Origin: JBHEMT01 sp046262435
GTDB taxonomy: Bacteria > Chloroflexota > Dormibacteria > Aeolococcales > Aeolococcaceae
Direction of reading: 5' to 3'
NCBI GenBank assembly: GCA_046262435.1
Contig: JBHEMT010000142.1
Span: 1 to 15,388 of the forward strand
Length of the DNA stretch: 15,388 bases
Below are positions 9,587-15,388 of this stretch, piece by piece. The position numbers and the translations under genes are program-made. Under the pieces are notes generated by a model. That model was not told the DNA's origin. It did no database searches and was given only the letters and a program-made list of their open reading frames with translations. Every line of letters begins with the position of its first letter. The stretch's first letter is position 1.

Positions 9587-10354
9587 GTGTCTGTGGCTGC
9601 CGCGCAGAAGCGCAAGAAAGTCCTGGTCGCCGCCGTGTGTGCCGTGGTCGCCACCGGCGCGTTCGTGACCGCGCTCACTCTGAACAAGGGCCCGGCCACC
9701 GCCGTGGCCGCCCCAGCCTCAGGCGGCACAGCTCAGATCCTGGTCTCCCTGGTTCCGCTCAGCCCGGGGGCAAGGGTCACCGCCGCCGAGGTCCGGCTGG
9801 TGCCCTATCCGGCCAGCGCGGTCACCGCCGACAACGTCACCAACCTCAAGGATGCGGTGGGCAAGTTCGTCAGCGTCCGGCTGATCGCCGGCGCGGTGAT
9901 CCTGGGCAGCGAACTCGAAGCCTCCGACACCTCAGCTGTCGCCCGGACCCTCAGGCCCGGTGACGTGGCCATCAGCATTCCCTTCGACGAGGTCAAGGGC
10001 GTGGGCGGCTATGTGCAGGCCGAGGACCGCATCGACATCATCTGCCAGCCTGGTGAGAACCAGCCGGTGATGACCTGCTTCCACAACGTCCGGGTGCTCC
10101 GCTCGGGCAGCCTGTCGCAGGTGCAGACCCCGCCGGCCGCCGCCGCGGTCGGGGCGCCGGTGATCCCGGTGGGCGGCGCGACAACTCCGGCCGCGGGGCC
10201 GGCGCCGGTGTCGGGAGCGCTGGTCATTGTGGTTGAGCTCTCGCATGCCGATGCGGAGCGGGTGAGCGAGCTGTTGATCGGCGGCAAGACCGGCTCGATC
10301 GTGCGCTACGCACTGCTCAACCCCGCCGACGCCACGCCGAGCCCGACCGCCTAG
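9587..10354 (+). CDS. cpaB: CpaB/RcpC-like Flp pilus assembly protein (SAF domain)
   Basis: CpaB (RcpC) is a membrane-anchored periplasmic or extracytoplasmic part of the Tad/Flp pilus machine. The 255-residue product has a basic N-terminus (QKRKK, 7-11), a single membrane helix at about 12-33, and a SAF domain at about 48-115. The SAF block includes ILVSLVPLSPGARVTAAEVRL and the AVGKFVSVRLIAGAVILGSEL segment, matching the family's pattern of a (P)I.G..L. An RcpC C-terminal domain follows (about 120-245, beginning RTLRPGDVAISIPFDEVKGV), where VQAEDRIDII corresponds to the usual VxPGDRVDV. A Pro/Ala/Gly-rich linker splits this domain at about 181-209. GTG 9587 is chosen for its upstream AGGTGG; ATG 9428 would add a non-hydrophobic, Arg-rich extension of 53 residues. 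tadB starts 3 nt after the stop, so the three genes form an operon. Confidence 0.88.
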   Translation: MSVAAAQKRKKVLVAAVCAVVATGAFVTALTLNKGPATAVAAPASGGTAQILVSLVPLSPGARVTAAEVRLVPYPASAVTADNVTNLKDAVGKFVSVRLIAGAVILGSELEASDTSAVARTLRPGDVAISIPFDEVKGVGGYVQAEDRIDIICQPGENQPVMTCFHNVRVLRSGSLSQVQTPPAAAAVGAPVIPVGGATTPAAGPAPVSGALVIVVELSHADAERVSELLIGGKTGSIVRYALLNPADATPSPTA

Positions 10355-10357
10355 CTC

Positions 10358-11344
10358 ATGAGCCCGATCACGCTGCTGCTCACGGTCGTGGGCGGCGCGG
10401 CAATCTTCAGCGTGGTGCTCAGCCTGATCGGCGACGCCGGGCCAGACGACGCCCCGCTCAACCGGCTCGAGGACTATCGGAGCCTTGCCGGTGAGCCGGG
10501 CGGCGAGTGGCATCAGCAACAGGCGGCGCGCACCGCGCCCACCGATGCGCTGCGCGGCGCGGTGCGCCGGTTCGGCGGTGCCCGGGTGGACAAGTCGGAG
10601 CGGGGCAACAAGCTGGCGGTGCGACTGATGCTCGCCGGTTACAAGCTGCGCCCGGCCGAGTGGCTGGCGATCAGCCTCGGCGTCGCCGTGCTGCTCGGGG
10701 TGCTCGCCCTGCTGCGCTTCAGCTCGCCGTTCGCTGCGGTGATCGGCGCGGCACTGGGCTACGGCGGCAGCCAGTTCTGGTTGAGGCGCCGGATCTCCAA
10801 GCGGCGGCGCATGTTTGACAGCCAGCTCGGCCCCGCCGTGCTCTCGATCAGCAACGGCGTGAAGGCGGGCTACACCTTCGCCCAGGCAATCGATCTGGTG
10901 GGCAAGAACGCGCCGGTGCCAATGGGGCCGGAGCTGATGCGGGTCACCCGCGAGGTGCAGCTGGGGGTCTCGATTCAGGAGGCACTGGGTCACATGGTCA
11001 CGCGCAACGAGTCGGATGACCTGCGCCTGATGCTCACAGCAGTGCAAATCCAGCAGCAGGTTGGCGGCAACCTGGCGTCGATCCTTGACACCATCGAGTT
11101 CACCATCCGCGAGCGGGTGCGCATCAAGGGTGAGATCCGCACCCTGACCGGGCAGGCCCGGGCCTCAGGGTGGATCCTGATCATCCTGCCCTTCGCCCTG
11201 GCGGGAATTCTCCAGGTGATCGCGCCCAGCTACTTCGGCCCGATGTTCAAGTCCGGAATCGGGCAGGGCATGCTCGCGGCCGCCGGCTTCGCCCTGCTCT
11301 GCGGGTACGGAATCATCCAGAAGATCGTGAACATCAAGGTCTGA
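10358..11344 (+). CDS. tadB: TadB-like pilus assembly protein, type II secretion F domain
   Basis: TadB is an inner-membrane platform protein of the Tad pilus, homologous to GspF/PilC; with TadC it is thought to couple the CpaF/TadA ATPase to pilin polymerisation. The 328-residue product has an N-terminal helix (3-23), a polar linker (25-95), two adjacent helices (102-140), and a T2SSF domain at about 153-278. That domain shows FDSQLGPAVLSISNGVKAGYTFAQAI (153-178), the usual G(x)S/TFxxA pattern, and VQIQQQVGGNLASILDTI (229-246), a strong family signature. Helices at about 271-289 and 303-321 close the protein. The ATG at 10358 has no Shine-Dalgarno and lies 3 nt after the cpaB stop, so translation is probably coupled. 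tadC begins 2 nt after the stop. The order cpaB-tadB lacks the usual ATPase genes between them. Confidence 0.92.
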   Translation: MSPITLLLTVVGGAAIFSVVLSLIGDAGPDDAPLNRLEDYRSLAGEPGGEWHQQQAARTAPTDALRGAVRRFGGARVDKSERGNKLAVRLMLAGYKLRPAEWLAISLGVAVLLGVLALLRFSSPFAAVIGAALGYGGSQFWLRRRISKRRRMFDSQLGPAVLSISNGVKAGYTFAQAIDLVGKNAPVPMGPELMRVTREVQLGVSIQEALGHMVTRNESDDLRLMLTAVQIQQQVGGNLASILDTIEFTIRERVRIKGEIRTLTGQARASGWILIILPFALAGILQVIAPSYFGPMFKSGIGQGMLAAAGFALLCGYGIIQKIVNIKV

Positions 11345-11346
11345 CG

Positions 11347-12273
11347 ATGCTCTCCACCACCGTCCTGCTCTTCGGTCTGGTGATCGGCATCAGCTGTTTC
11401 CTGGTGGCGATGCAGCTGGTTCCCGACGCCGAACCCAGCTTGCTGCAGCGGCGGCTGGAGAATGTGGCTCCGCCGGACCCGGTCGAGCTCGACGCGATCG
11501 AGCTGCAGAAACCGATCACCGAGCGTGTGCTGATGCCGGTGATGGGCAGCGTGGGCAACTTCATGCTCAGGCGGACCAAGGCGGGACAGATCCAGCAGCT
11601 GCGCCTGCTCATCCTCCAGGCCGGTTCGGACATGCGCCCCGAGACTCTCCTCGCCCAGAAGGTCTTTGCCGCTGTCGGCTTCTTCGGCCTCGCCTTCTTC
11701 GGGGTGCGCTTCTTCAACCAGCACGGGGCGATCGCCATCGGCGCACCCTTCGCCGGGCTCGCGCTCGGCTACTTCTACCCCTCGTCGCGGCTCAAGGGAA
11801 AGCTGAAGAAGCGGGCTGAGGAGATGCGCCGCGGCCTCCCCGGGGTGCTCGACCTGCTGACCATCTCGATGGAGGCCGGGCTGTCGTTCGACATGGCAAT
11901 GCAGAAGATCTGCGAGACCGAGTCCGGGTTGATCGCCGCCGAGTTCCAGCAGGTGATGAACGAGGTTCGGCTGGGACGGCCCCGGATGGAGGCGCTGACC
12001 GCCATGTCGGAGCGCAACGCCGTCGACGAGCTCTCCGTCTTCGTGCGCGCCGTCGTCCAGGCCGAGCCCCTCGGGGTGAGCGTGGCCAGCGTCCTGCGCA
12101 TCCAGTCGGAGGAGCTGCGCCGGATCCGCAAGCAGCGCGCCGAGGAGGCCGGCCACAAGGCGCCGGTGAAGATGCTGCTCCCGATGATGGGCTGCATCTT
12201 TCCCACGATCTTCATCATCCTGCTCGGCCCCGCGGCGCTGACCCTGATCTCCTCCTTCTCAGGGAAGTCCTAG
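11347..12273 (+). CDS. tadC: TadC-like pilus assembly protein, type II secretion F domain
   Basis: TadC is the second GspF-type platform protein of the Tad pilus and is expected to pair with TadB. The 308-residue product has an N-terminal helix (4-24), a polar linker, helices at about 104-122 and 126-144, and a T2SSF domain (about 160-290) containing RRGLPGVLDLLTISMEAGLS (161-180) and FDMAMQKICET. This is the hallmark DLLxISMEAGLSFD stretch of the TadC group. VQAEPLGVSVASVLRIQ (237-253) matches the second family block. A final helix (about 276-302) ends in a short Ser-rich tail. The ATG at 11347 is preferred to the upstream in-frame ATG at 11170, because that extension lies wholly within tadB and reads as non-coding. 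It is the last gene of the cpaB-tadB-tadC unit, convergent with the next gene at 20 bp. Confidence 0.92.
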   Translation: MLSTTVLLFGLVIGISCFLVAMQLVPDAEPSLLQRRLENVAPPDPVELDAIELQKPITERVLMPVMGSVGNFMLRRTKAGQIQQLRLLILQAGSDMRPETLLAQKVFAAVGFFGLAFFGVRFFNQHGAIAIGAPFAGLALGYFYPSSRLKGKLKKRAEEMRRGLPGVLDLLTISMEAGLSFDMAMQKICETESGLIAAEFQQVMNEVRLGRPRMEALTAMSERNAVDELSVFVRAVVQAEPLGVSVASVLRIQSEELRRIRKQRAEEAGHKAPVKMLLPMMGCIFPTIFIILLGPAALTLISSFSGKS

Positions 12274-12290
12274 CCCCCCAGTCGCGCTCC

Positions 12291-12316
12291 GGGTCACGGC
12301 TGGACGGCCGCGACCC
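12291..12316. terminator. Candidate bidirectional terminator after tadC
   Basis: GGGTC (12291-12295) and CGGC (12297-12300) pair with GCCG (12307-12310) and GACCC (12312-12316), forming a 10-step stem with one A-C mismatch and a 6-nt loop. The hairpin starts 17 nt after the tadC stop and covers the stop codon of the convergent membrane-protein gene. It has no T tract. It may end transcription from both sides, but part of it is coding. Confidence 0.4.
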
Positions 12317-13508
12317 GCAGGGAGTCGAGCGCCAGGACGAGTAGAGCGACTCCCACCGTCGCCGCGATGCCCCTGCCGGCGAGTCGTCGCCTCCCGCCGG
12401 CGGCGTCCCCGGCGACCGCGGCCAGAGCGACCGCCGGGGCGGCGACGGCGACCAGCAGGTAGCGTGCCTGCGGTTCAAGGGTGATCAGCACCGAGTTGGC
12501 CACCGATGCGAGCAGCGCGAGCAGGGCGGCCACCCCCAGGACGGCCACAACGGCGCGGTCGGGCGGCGGCAGGCCGGGCCAGCGCCGGCGCAGCCGCAGC
12601 ACCGCGATCAGCAGGCCGGCGACGATGCCCGCGCCGAGCGCGACCATCAGACCCGTGGCGGCGGCGGAGCGGGGCAGGACGCCCCCGGTGGCGCCGGTGG
12701 GGCCGAGGAGGCTGCGCAGGGTGAGCGACAGCGCGCCGCGCACCTGGCCGAGTGAGCGAAGGCGAACGTTGGTCCCGGTGGTCAGCGGGCCGAGCGGCGG
12801 GGTGAGCGCATGGAAGGCGAGCAGGTTGCGGATGAACCACCAGCCGGCCACCGCCCCGGCCAGCAGCGCGACCCCGGCCAGGTTGGCGAGCCGCCGGGCC
12901 GGCGCCGAGGCCCAGAGCACCGCCGCCAGCGGCAGGACGACCAGCGGCCAGTCGGTCTCCTTGCTGAGCAGAGCCACCCCGATGGCGAGACCGGTGAGCG
13001 CGAGCAACCGGCGCCCGGGCGGGCGTCGGCGGAGCACCCCCAGGCTGATGAGGAGAAGCAGGGCGCCCGAGAGGTTGGCCAGGCTGTCGTCGCTGACCGC
13101 GGCACTCACCGCCTCCACGTTGGGGAGCAGGGCAACCAGCGCGGCGGCGAGAAGGGGGGCCCACGGCCGCCGGGGCAGCACCAGGGCGGCGACCCCGGCA
13201 ACGGCGGCCAGGGTGAGGGCGCCGAGCGCGACCGACACCAGCCGGACCGCACGGAAGCCGCCTCCGGCAATCTCCACAACGGCGCCGAACAGATAGTAGA
13301 GCGGCGGCTGCTGCTTTTCCGGCTGCATCGCTCCGGGCAGCTGGTGCTGGTGGGCGATCCTGGCGACGTAGCCCAGGTGGGAGTACTCGTCGCTGGGGTG
13401 CCCGACCGGCACCGCGGCCACCCAGACCAGTTCGAGAGCCACGAAGGCGAGCACCACAATCAGCACACCGGCCACGTGGCGACGGTGGGCGCGCAGAGCG
13501 TCGGGCAT
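12294..13508 (-). CDS. Multi-pass GT-C-like membrane protein (DUF2142 / GT39-like)
   Basis: This 404-residue integral membrane protein resembles GT-C type glycosyltransferases (PMT/ArnT, GT39) and the related DUF2142 proteins, which are thought to move sugars from lipid-phosphate donors on the outer face of the membrane. About ten hydrophobic segments are visible. The first extracytoplasmic loop carries an acidic pair, Asp40-Glu41, in HPSDEYSHLGYVARIA, the expected catalytic position in GT-C folds, followed by KQQPPLYYLFG (65-75). Further family-like pieces are VSDDSLANLSGALLLL (138-153), GWWFIRNLLAF (222-232) and EPQARYLLVAVAAP (345-358). ATG 13508 is chosen over the upstream start at 13553, since AGGA lies 9 nt before it and the helix follows at a normal distance. 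The acceptor and donor are unknown. The gene is convergent with tadC and divergent from the next gene. Confidence 0.75.
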   Translation of the reverse strand: MPDALRAHRRHVAGVLIVVLAFVALELVWVAAVPVGHPSDEYSHLGYVARIAHQHQLPGAMQPEKQQPPLYYLFGAVVEIAGGGFRAVRLVSVALGALTLAAVAGVAALVLPRRPWAPLLAAALVALLPNVEAVSAAVSDDSLANLSGALLLLISLGVLRRRPPGRRLLALTGLAIGVALLSKETDWPLVVLPLAAVLWASAPARRLANLAGVALLAGAVAGWWFIRNLLAFHALTPPLGPLTTGTNVRLRSLGQVRGALSLTLRSLLGPTGATGGVLPRSAAATGLMVALGAGIVAGLLIAVLRLRRRWPGLPPPDRAVVAVLGVAALLALLASVANSVLITLEPQARYLLVAVAAPAVALAAVAGDAAGGRRRLAGRGIAATVGVALLVLALDSLRVAAVQP

Positions 13509-13579
13509 GGTCGCCCATCCTGCCGGAGATGGCCACGAGGGCAGCGCCCCCACGGAGACGTGCAGCTGAGCGCCGAATC

Positions 13580-13585
13580 GGGAGA
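13580..13585 (+). promoter_or_regulatory. Ribosome binding site of the LPTM-like gene
   Basis: GGGAGA ends 10 nt before the ATG at 13596. It supports that start over the very long upstream extension of the same open frame (open from 12810), which is antisense to the membrane-protein gene. Confidence 0.5.
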
Positions 13586-13595
13586 ATGCACCGCC

Positions 13596-14714
13596 ATGGG
13601 CAACGCAGACGGAGCAGTGGCCGGGTCCGCCGCCGCCGCGGCCGAGTCAGGACCGGGCACCGTGCAGACGGCGACGGAGCCGCGCCTGGACGTCGAGCGG
13701 GCCGCCGAGTCCGAGGCCGTCATCGCCGAGGCCGCTCCGCGGCGAGCGGGCCGGAGGCGCGAGCTGGTCACCCTGGTTGTGGGCCTGGCGATCAGCGCCC
13801 TGGTGCTCTGGCGGGTGGGCATCGGGGGGGTATGGCACGCGGTCCGGCGTGCCGACATGGGCACGATCGCCGCGGTCATCGCGCTCAATGTCCCGGTGAT
13901 TGCGGTGCGCGCCCTGCGCACCCGCGGCCTGCTGCGCCGGCTGCACGCCCAGGTGCCGTTCGCGCGCCAGGTCACCACCCAGCTGGTCGGCCAGACGATG
14001 AGCGCGGTCACCCCGGCCGCGAGCGGCGACCTCTCCCGCGCCTACCTGTGGCACCGCGACGACGGGGTGCCGGTGGGGACCGGCTTCGTGGTCGTTGCGG
14101 CGGAGCGGGGGGTCAGCTTCGTTCTGCTCGGAGCCGTGGGCCTGGCATGCTCGGCGCCGCTGCTCGGAGCCCCGCCGGTGGCCGCCCTGCTGGTCGGCGC
14201 CGGGGCCGTCCTGGTGTTCACCCCCTGGCTGCTGGCCCGCGGCCTGGTGGTGCTCAGCACCCGCCTGGGCACCAGGCCCTTCGGCCGCTGGCAGGGCAGG
14301 GTGGGCAGCCGCGGACGGGAGGTGGTGGCGCTGATCGCGACCGGGCCCGCGATGGCCCTGTTCACCGGGCTCACCCTGGTGATCTTTGCCCTCAGCGGCC
14401 TGCAGATCTGGCTCCTCGCCCACGCGCTCGGGGCGCAGCTGAGCCTGGTCGCGGCGGTCGGACTGTACGGGCTCTCCCAGGCCGCGGGCAGCCTGAGCGG
14501 GCTTCCCTTCGGGCTGGGCACGGCGGATGCGGTGACCGCCGCCCTGCTGCTGCGCGCCGGTGCCGCACTCGAGGTGGGGGCGGCGCTCACCCTGCTGGTG
14601 CGCGCCTGCGTGACCGTGCCCACCGCGCTGGTGGCGGTGGCACTGATCGTGGTTGAGCGCTCCCGCGCGGTCCTGGGTCTCGACCACGGCCCGGCCCGGG
14701 TGCGTGGCGGGTGA
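13596..14714 (+). CDS. Lysylphosphatidylglycerol synthase TM region / UPF0104-like membrane protein
   Basis: This is a 372-residue multi-pass protein of the LPTM (UPF0104) family, the flippase-like membrane module found alone or fused to MprF. Stand-alone members often sit among cell-surface polysaccharide genes and may move lipid-linked substrates. The first 55 residues are an unusual Ala/Glu-rich, probably cytoplasmic, extension ending in a basic stretch (RRAGRRR, 49-55). The membrane part starts at about 57. Signature regions are VGQTMSAVTPAASGDLSRAY (131-150), the counterpart of the family's PxxxGDxxR segment, and VVAAERGVSFVLL (166-178). Near the C-terminus are GLYGLSQAAGSLSGLPFGLGTADAV-type residues, corresponding to the family's P-G-G-G-x-x-E/D segment. 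The stop overlaps the next start as GTGA (14711-14714), indicating an operon with the sugar epimerase. Confidence 0.82.
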   Translation: MGNADGAVAGSAAAAAESGPGTVQTATEPRLDVERAAESEAVIAEAAPRRAGRRRELVTLVVGLAISALVLWRVGIGGVWHAVRRADMGTIAAVIALNVPVIAVRALRTRGLLRRLHAQVPFARQVTTQLVGQTMSAVTPAASGDLSRAYLWHRDDGVPVGTGFVVVAAERGVSFVLLGAVGLACSAPLLGAPPVAALLVGAGAVLVFTPWLLARGLVVLSTRLGTRPFGRWQGRVGSRGREVVALIATGPAMALFTGLTLVIFALSGLQIWLLAHALGAQLSLVAAVGLYGLSQAAGSLSGLPFGLGTADAVTAALLLRAGAALEVGAALTLLVRACVTVPTALVAVALIVVERSRAVLGLDHGPARVRGG

Positions 14715-15388
14715 CCGAGGCTTGGCCAGGGCGGGTCGCGGTGTCCGGGGGCGCCGGGTTCATCGGCTCGCACACCGTGGACCTGCTCCACGCGGGGGGC
14801 GTCACGGTGCTGGTGATCGATGATCTCAGCCATGCGTGTGGCTGGGAGGCGCCGGCGGGGGTGGAGCTCCTGGTCGCCGACTGCGGATCCGACGAGGCGG
14901 CCGCGGCGCTCGCCAGCTTTGCCCCCGGGGCTGTTCTCCACCTCGCCGCCCGGGGCGGGGTGGCGCGGGCGCAGCGTGACCCGGGGGCACACGTGCGCAC
15001 CTCGGTGGCCAGCAGCATCGGCTTCTTCGACGCCGCCCGGCGGGCCGGGGCGGCCGCGGTGGTGACCGCCTCGAGCGGCGGCGCCTACTACGGCGACAGC
15101 GCGGCGCTCCCCGCCACCGAGGCAGAGCCGGCCGCTCCGCGCTCGGCCTACGGGGCGAGCAAGGCCGCCGAGGAGCTCTACCTCTTCACCTTCGGCCGCC
15201 AGCACGGCATCCGTACGCTGGCGATGCGCTACGGCAACGTCTACGGGCCGCGCCAGGACGGCACCGGCGAGGCCGGTGTGGTGGCGATCACCGCGACCCG
15301 GTTGTGCACCGGGGCCCCACCGGTGGTCCGCGGCGACGGCCTGCAGACCCGCGACTTCGTCTTCGTCGGCGATGTCGCCCGGGCCAAC
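14711..15388 (+). CDS. NAD-dependent sugar-nucleotide epimerase/dehydratase (3' end outside window)
   Basis: This is the N-terminal 226 residues of an extended short-chain dehydrogenase/reductase of the UDP-glucose 4-epimerase (GalE-like) type. Such enzymes interconvert nucleotide sugars using bound NAD. The nucleotide-binding motif GGAGFIGSH lies at 13-21. IDDLSH follows beta-2 with the Asp that contacts the NAD ribose. HLAARGGV is the usual HLAA block. The catalytic Tyr147 and Lys151 are in YGASK, and TASSGGAYYG supplies the catalytic Ser. RYGNVYGPRQ and RDFVFVGDVA (the latter near the window edge) are substrate- and fold-defining motifs. The GTG at 14711 overlaps the previous stop by 4 nt and begins 12 codons before the Rossmann glycines, so it is a natural start. 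The gene continues past 15388. It could be a GalE, a GlcNAc epimerase or a related enzyme; the visible part does not decide. Confidence 0.92.
   Translation, partial: MTEAWPGRVAVSGGAGFIGSHTVDLLHAGGVTVLVIDDLSHACGWEAPAGVELLVADCGSDEAAAALASFAPGAVLHLAARGGVARAQRDPGAHVRTSVASSIGFFDAARRAGAAAVVTASSGGAYYGDSAALPATEAEPAAPRSAYGASKAAEELYLFTFGRQHGIRTLAMRYGNVYGPRQDGTGEAGVVAITATRLCTGAPPVVRGDGLQTRDFVFVGDVARAN

Noticed and set aside
9385..9729. N-terminal extension of the histidine phosphatase frame
   Set aside because: It overlaps the cpaB start, lacks family similarity, and TACGAT plus the RH motif position support the GTG at 9384.
11170..11346. An upstream ATG for tadC
   Set aside because: It lies entirely in tadB, which is clearly coding in another frame; the ATG at 11347 gives the normal TadC N-terminus.
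12810..13595. A long upstream extension of the LPTM-like frame, giving 634 codons
   Set aside because: It is antisense to the GT-C-like gene, is Gly/Gln/Arg-rich low-complexity sequence, and a ribosome binding site supports the ATG at 13596.
14042..15205. A 387-codon minus-strand frame across the LPTM/epimerase junction
   Set aside because: Both plus-strand genes are strongly supported by motifs, and the minus frame is low complexity with no family resemblance.

Overview
The window is a GC-rich, tightly packed bacterial chromosome segment with twelve protein genes and no RNA genes, insertion sequences or CRISPR. By eye it is around 70% G+C, with frequent GTG starts. The gene content (late complex I genes, a long GH63-type glucosidase, DUF885, ResB, a Tad pilus core) and the apparent leaderless promoters with TAnnnT -10 boxes fit a high-GC terrabacterial lineage. 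A Dormibacterota- or Chloroflexota-like or actinobacterial organism is plausible, but the sequence alone does not fix the phylum.

Layout. (1) Positions 1-2231 (+) hold the end of nuoM and all of nuoN, the last two proton-pumping antiporter-like subunits of respiratory complex I, joined by an ATGA overlap. (2) Positions 2228-6515 (-) hold a DUF885 metal-dependent hydrolase followed by an 873-residue GH63/MGH1-like glucosidase; the glucosidase stop codon overlaps that of nuoN. (3) Positions 6549-8696 (+) hold a short PCMH-type FAD-binding protein and a ResB-like cytochrome c maturation protein. The 33-bp gap between blocks 2 and 3 carries a 17-bp palindrome whose two arms place a TAGACT box exactly 8 nt before each ATG. 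This looks like a symmetric, divergent leaderless promoter and is the most striking non-coding signal here. (4) Positions 8725-9384 (-) hold a histidine phosphatase, also with a TAnnnT box 6 nt before its GTG. (5) Positions 9587-12273 (+) hold cpaB, tadB and tadC, encoding part of the inner-membrane core of a Tad pilus, without the usual cpaE/tadZ and cpaF/tadA between cpaB and tadB. (6) Positions 12294-13508 (-) hold a multi-pass GT-C-like membrane protein. (7) Positions 13596 to the window end (+) hold an LPTM/UPF0104-like membrane protein, overlapping by GTGA the start of an NAD-dependent sugar epimerase that runs off the window.

Functionally, the window combines respiration (complex I, cytochrome c assembly), carbohydrate and peptide or ester hydrolysis, and a cell-surface block (Tad pilus, sugar transfer, sugar-nucleotide epimerisation). 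All three convergent gene ends (2231, 8697-8724, 12274-12293) carry GC-rich stem-loops without a U tract, suggesting bidirectional transcription ends. The longest stretch without a gene is 202 bp (9385-9586). Nothing here is clearly a new defence or mobile system. The best leads are the symmetric promoter, the stripped-down FAD protein, and the incomplete tad cluster beside sugar genes.
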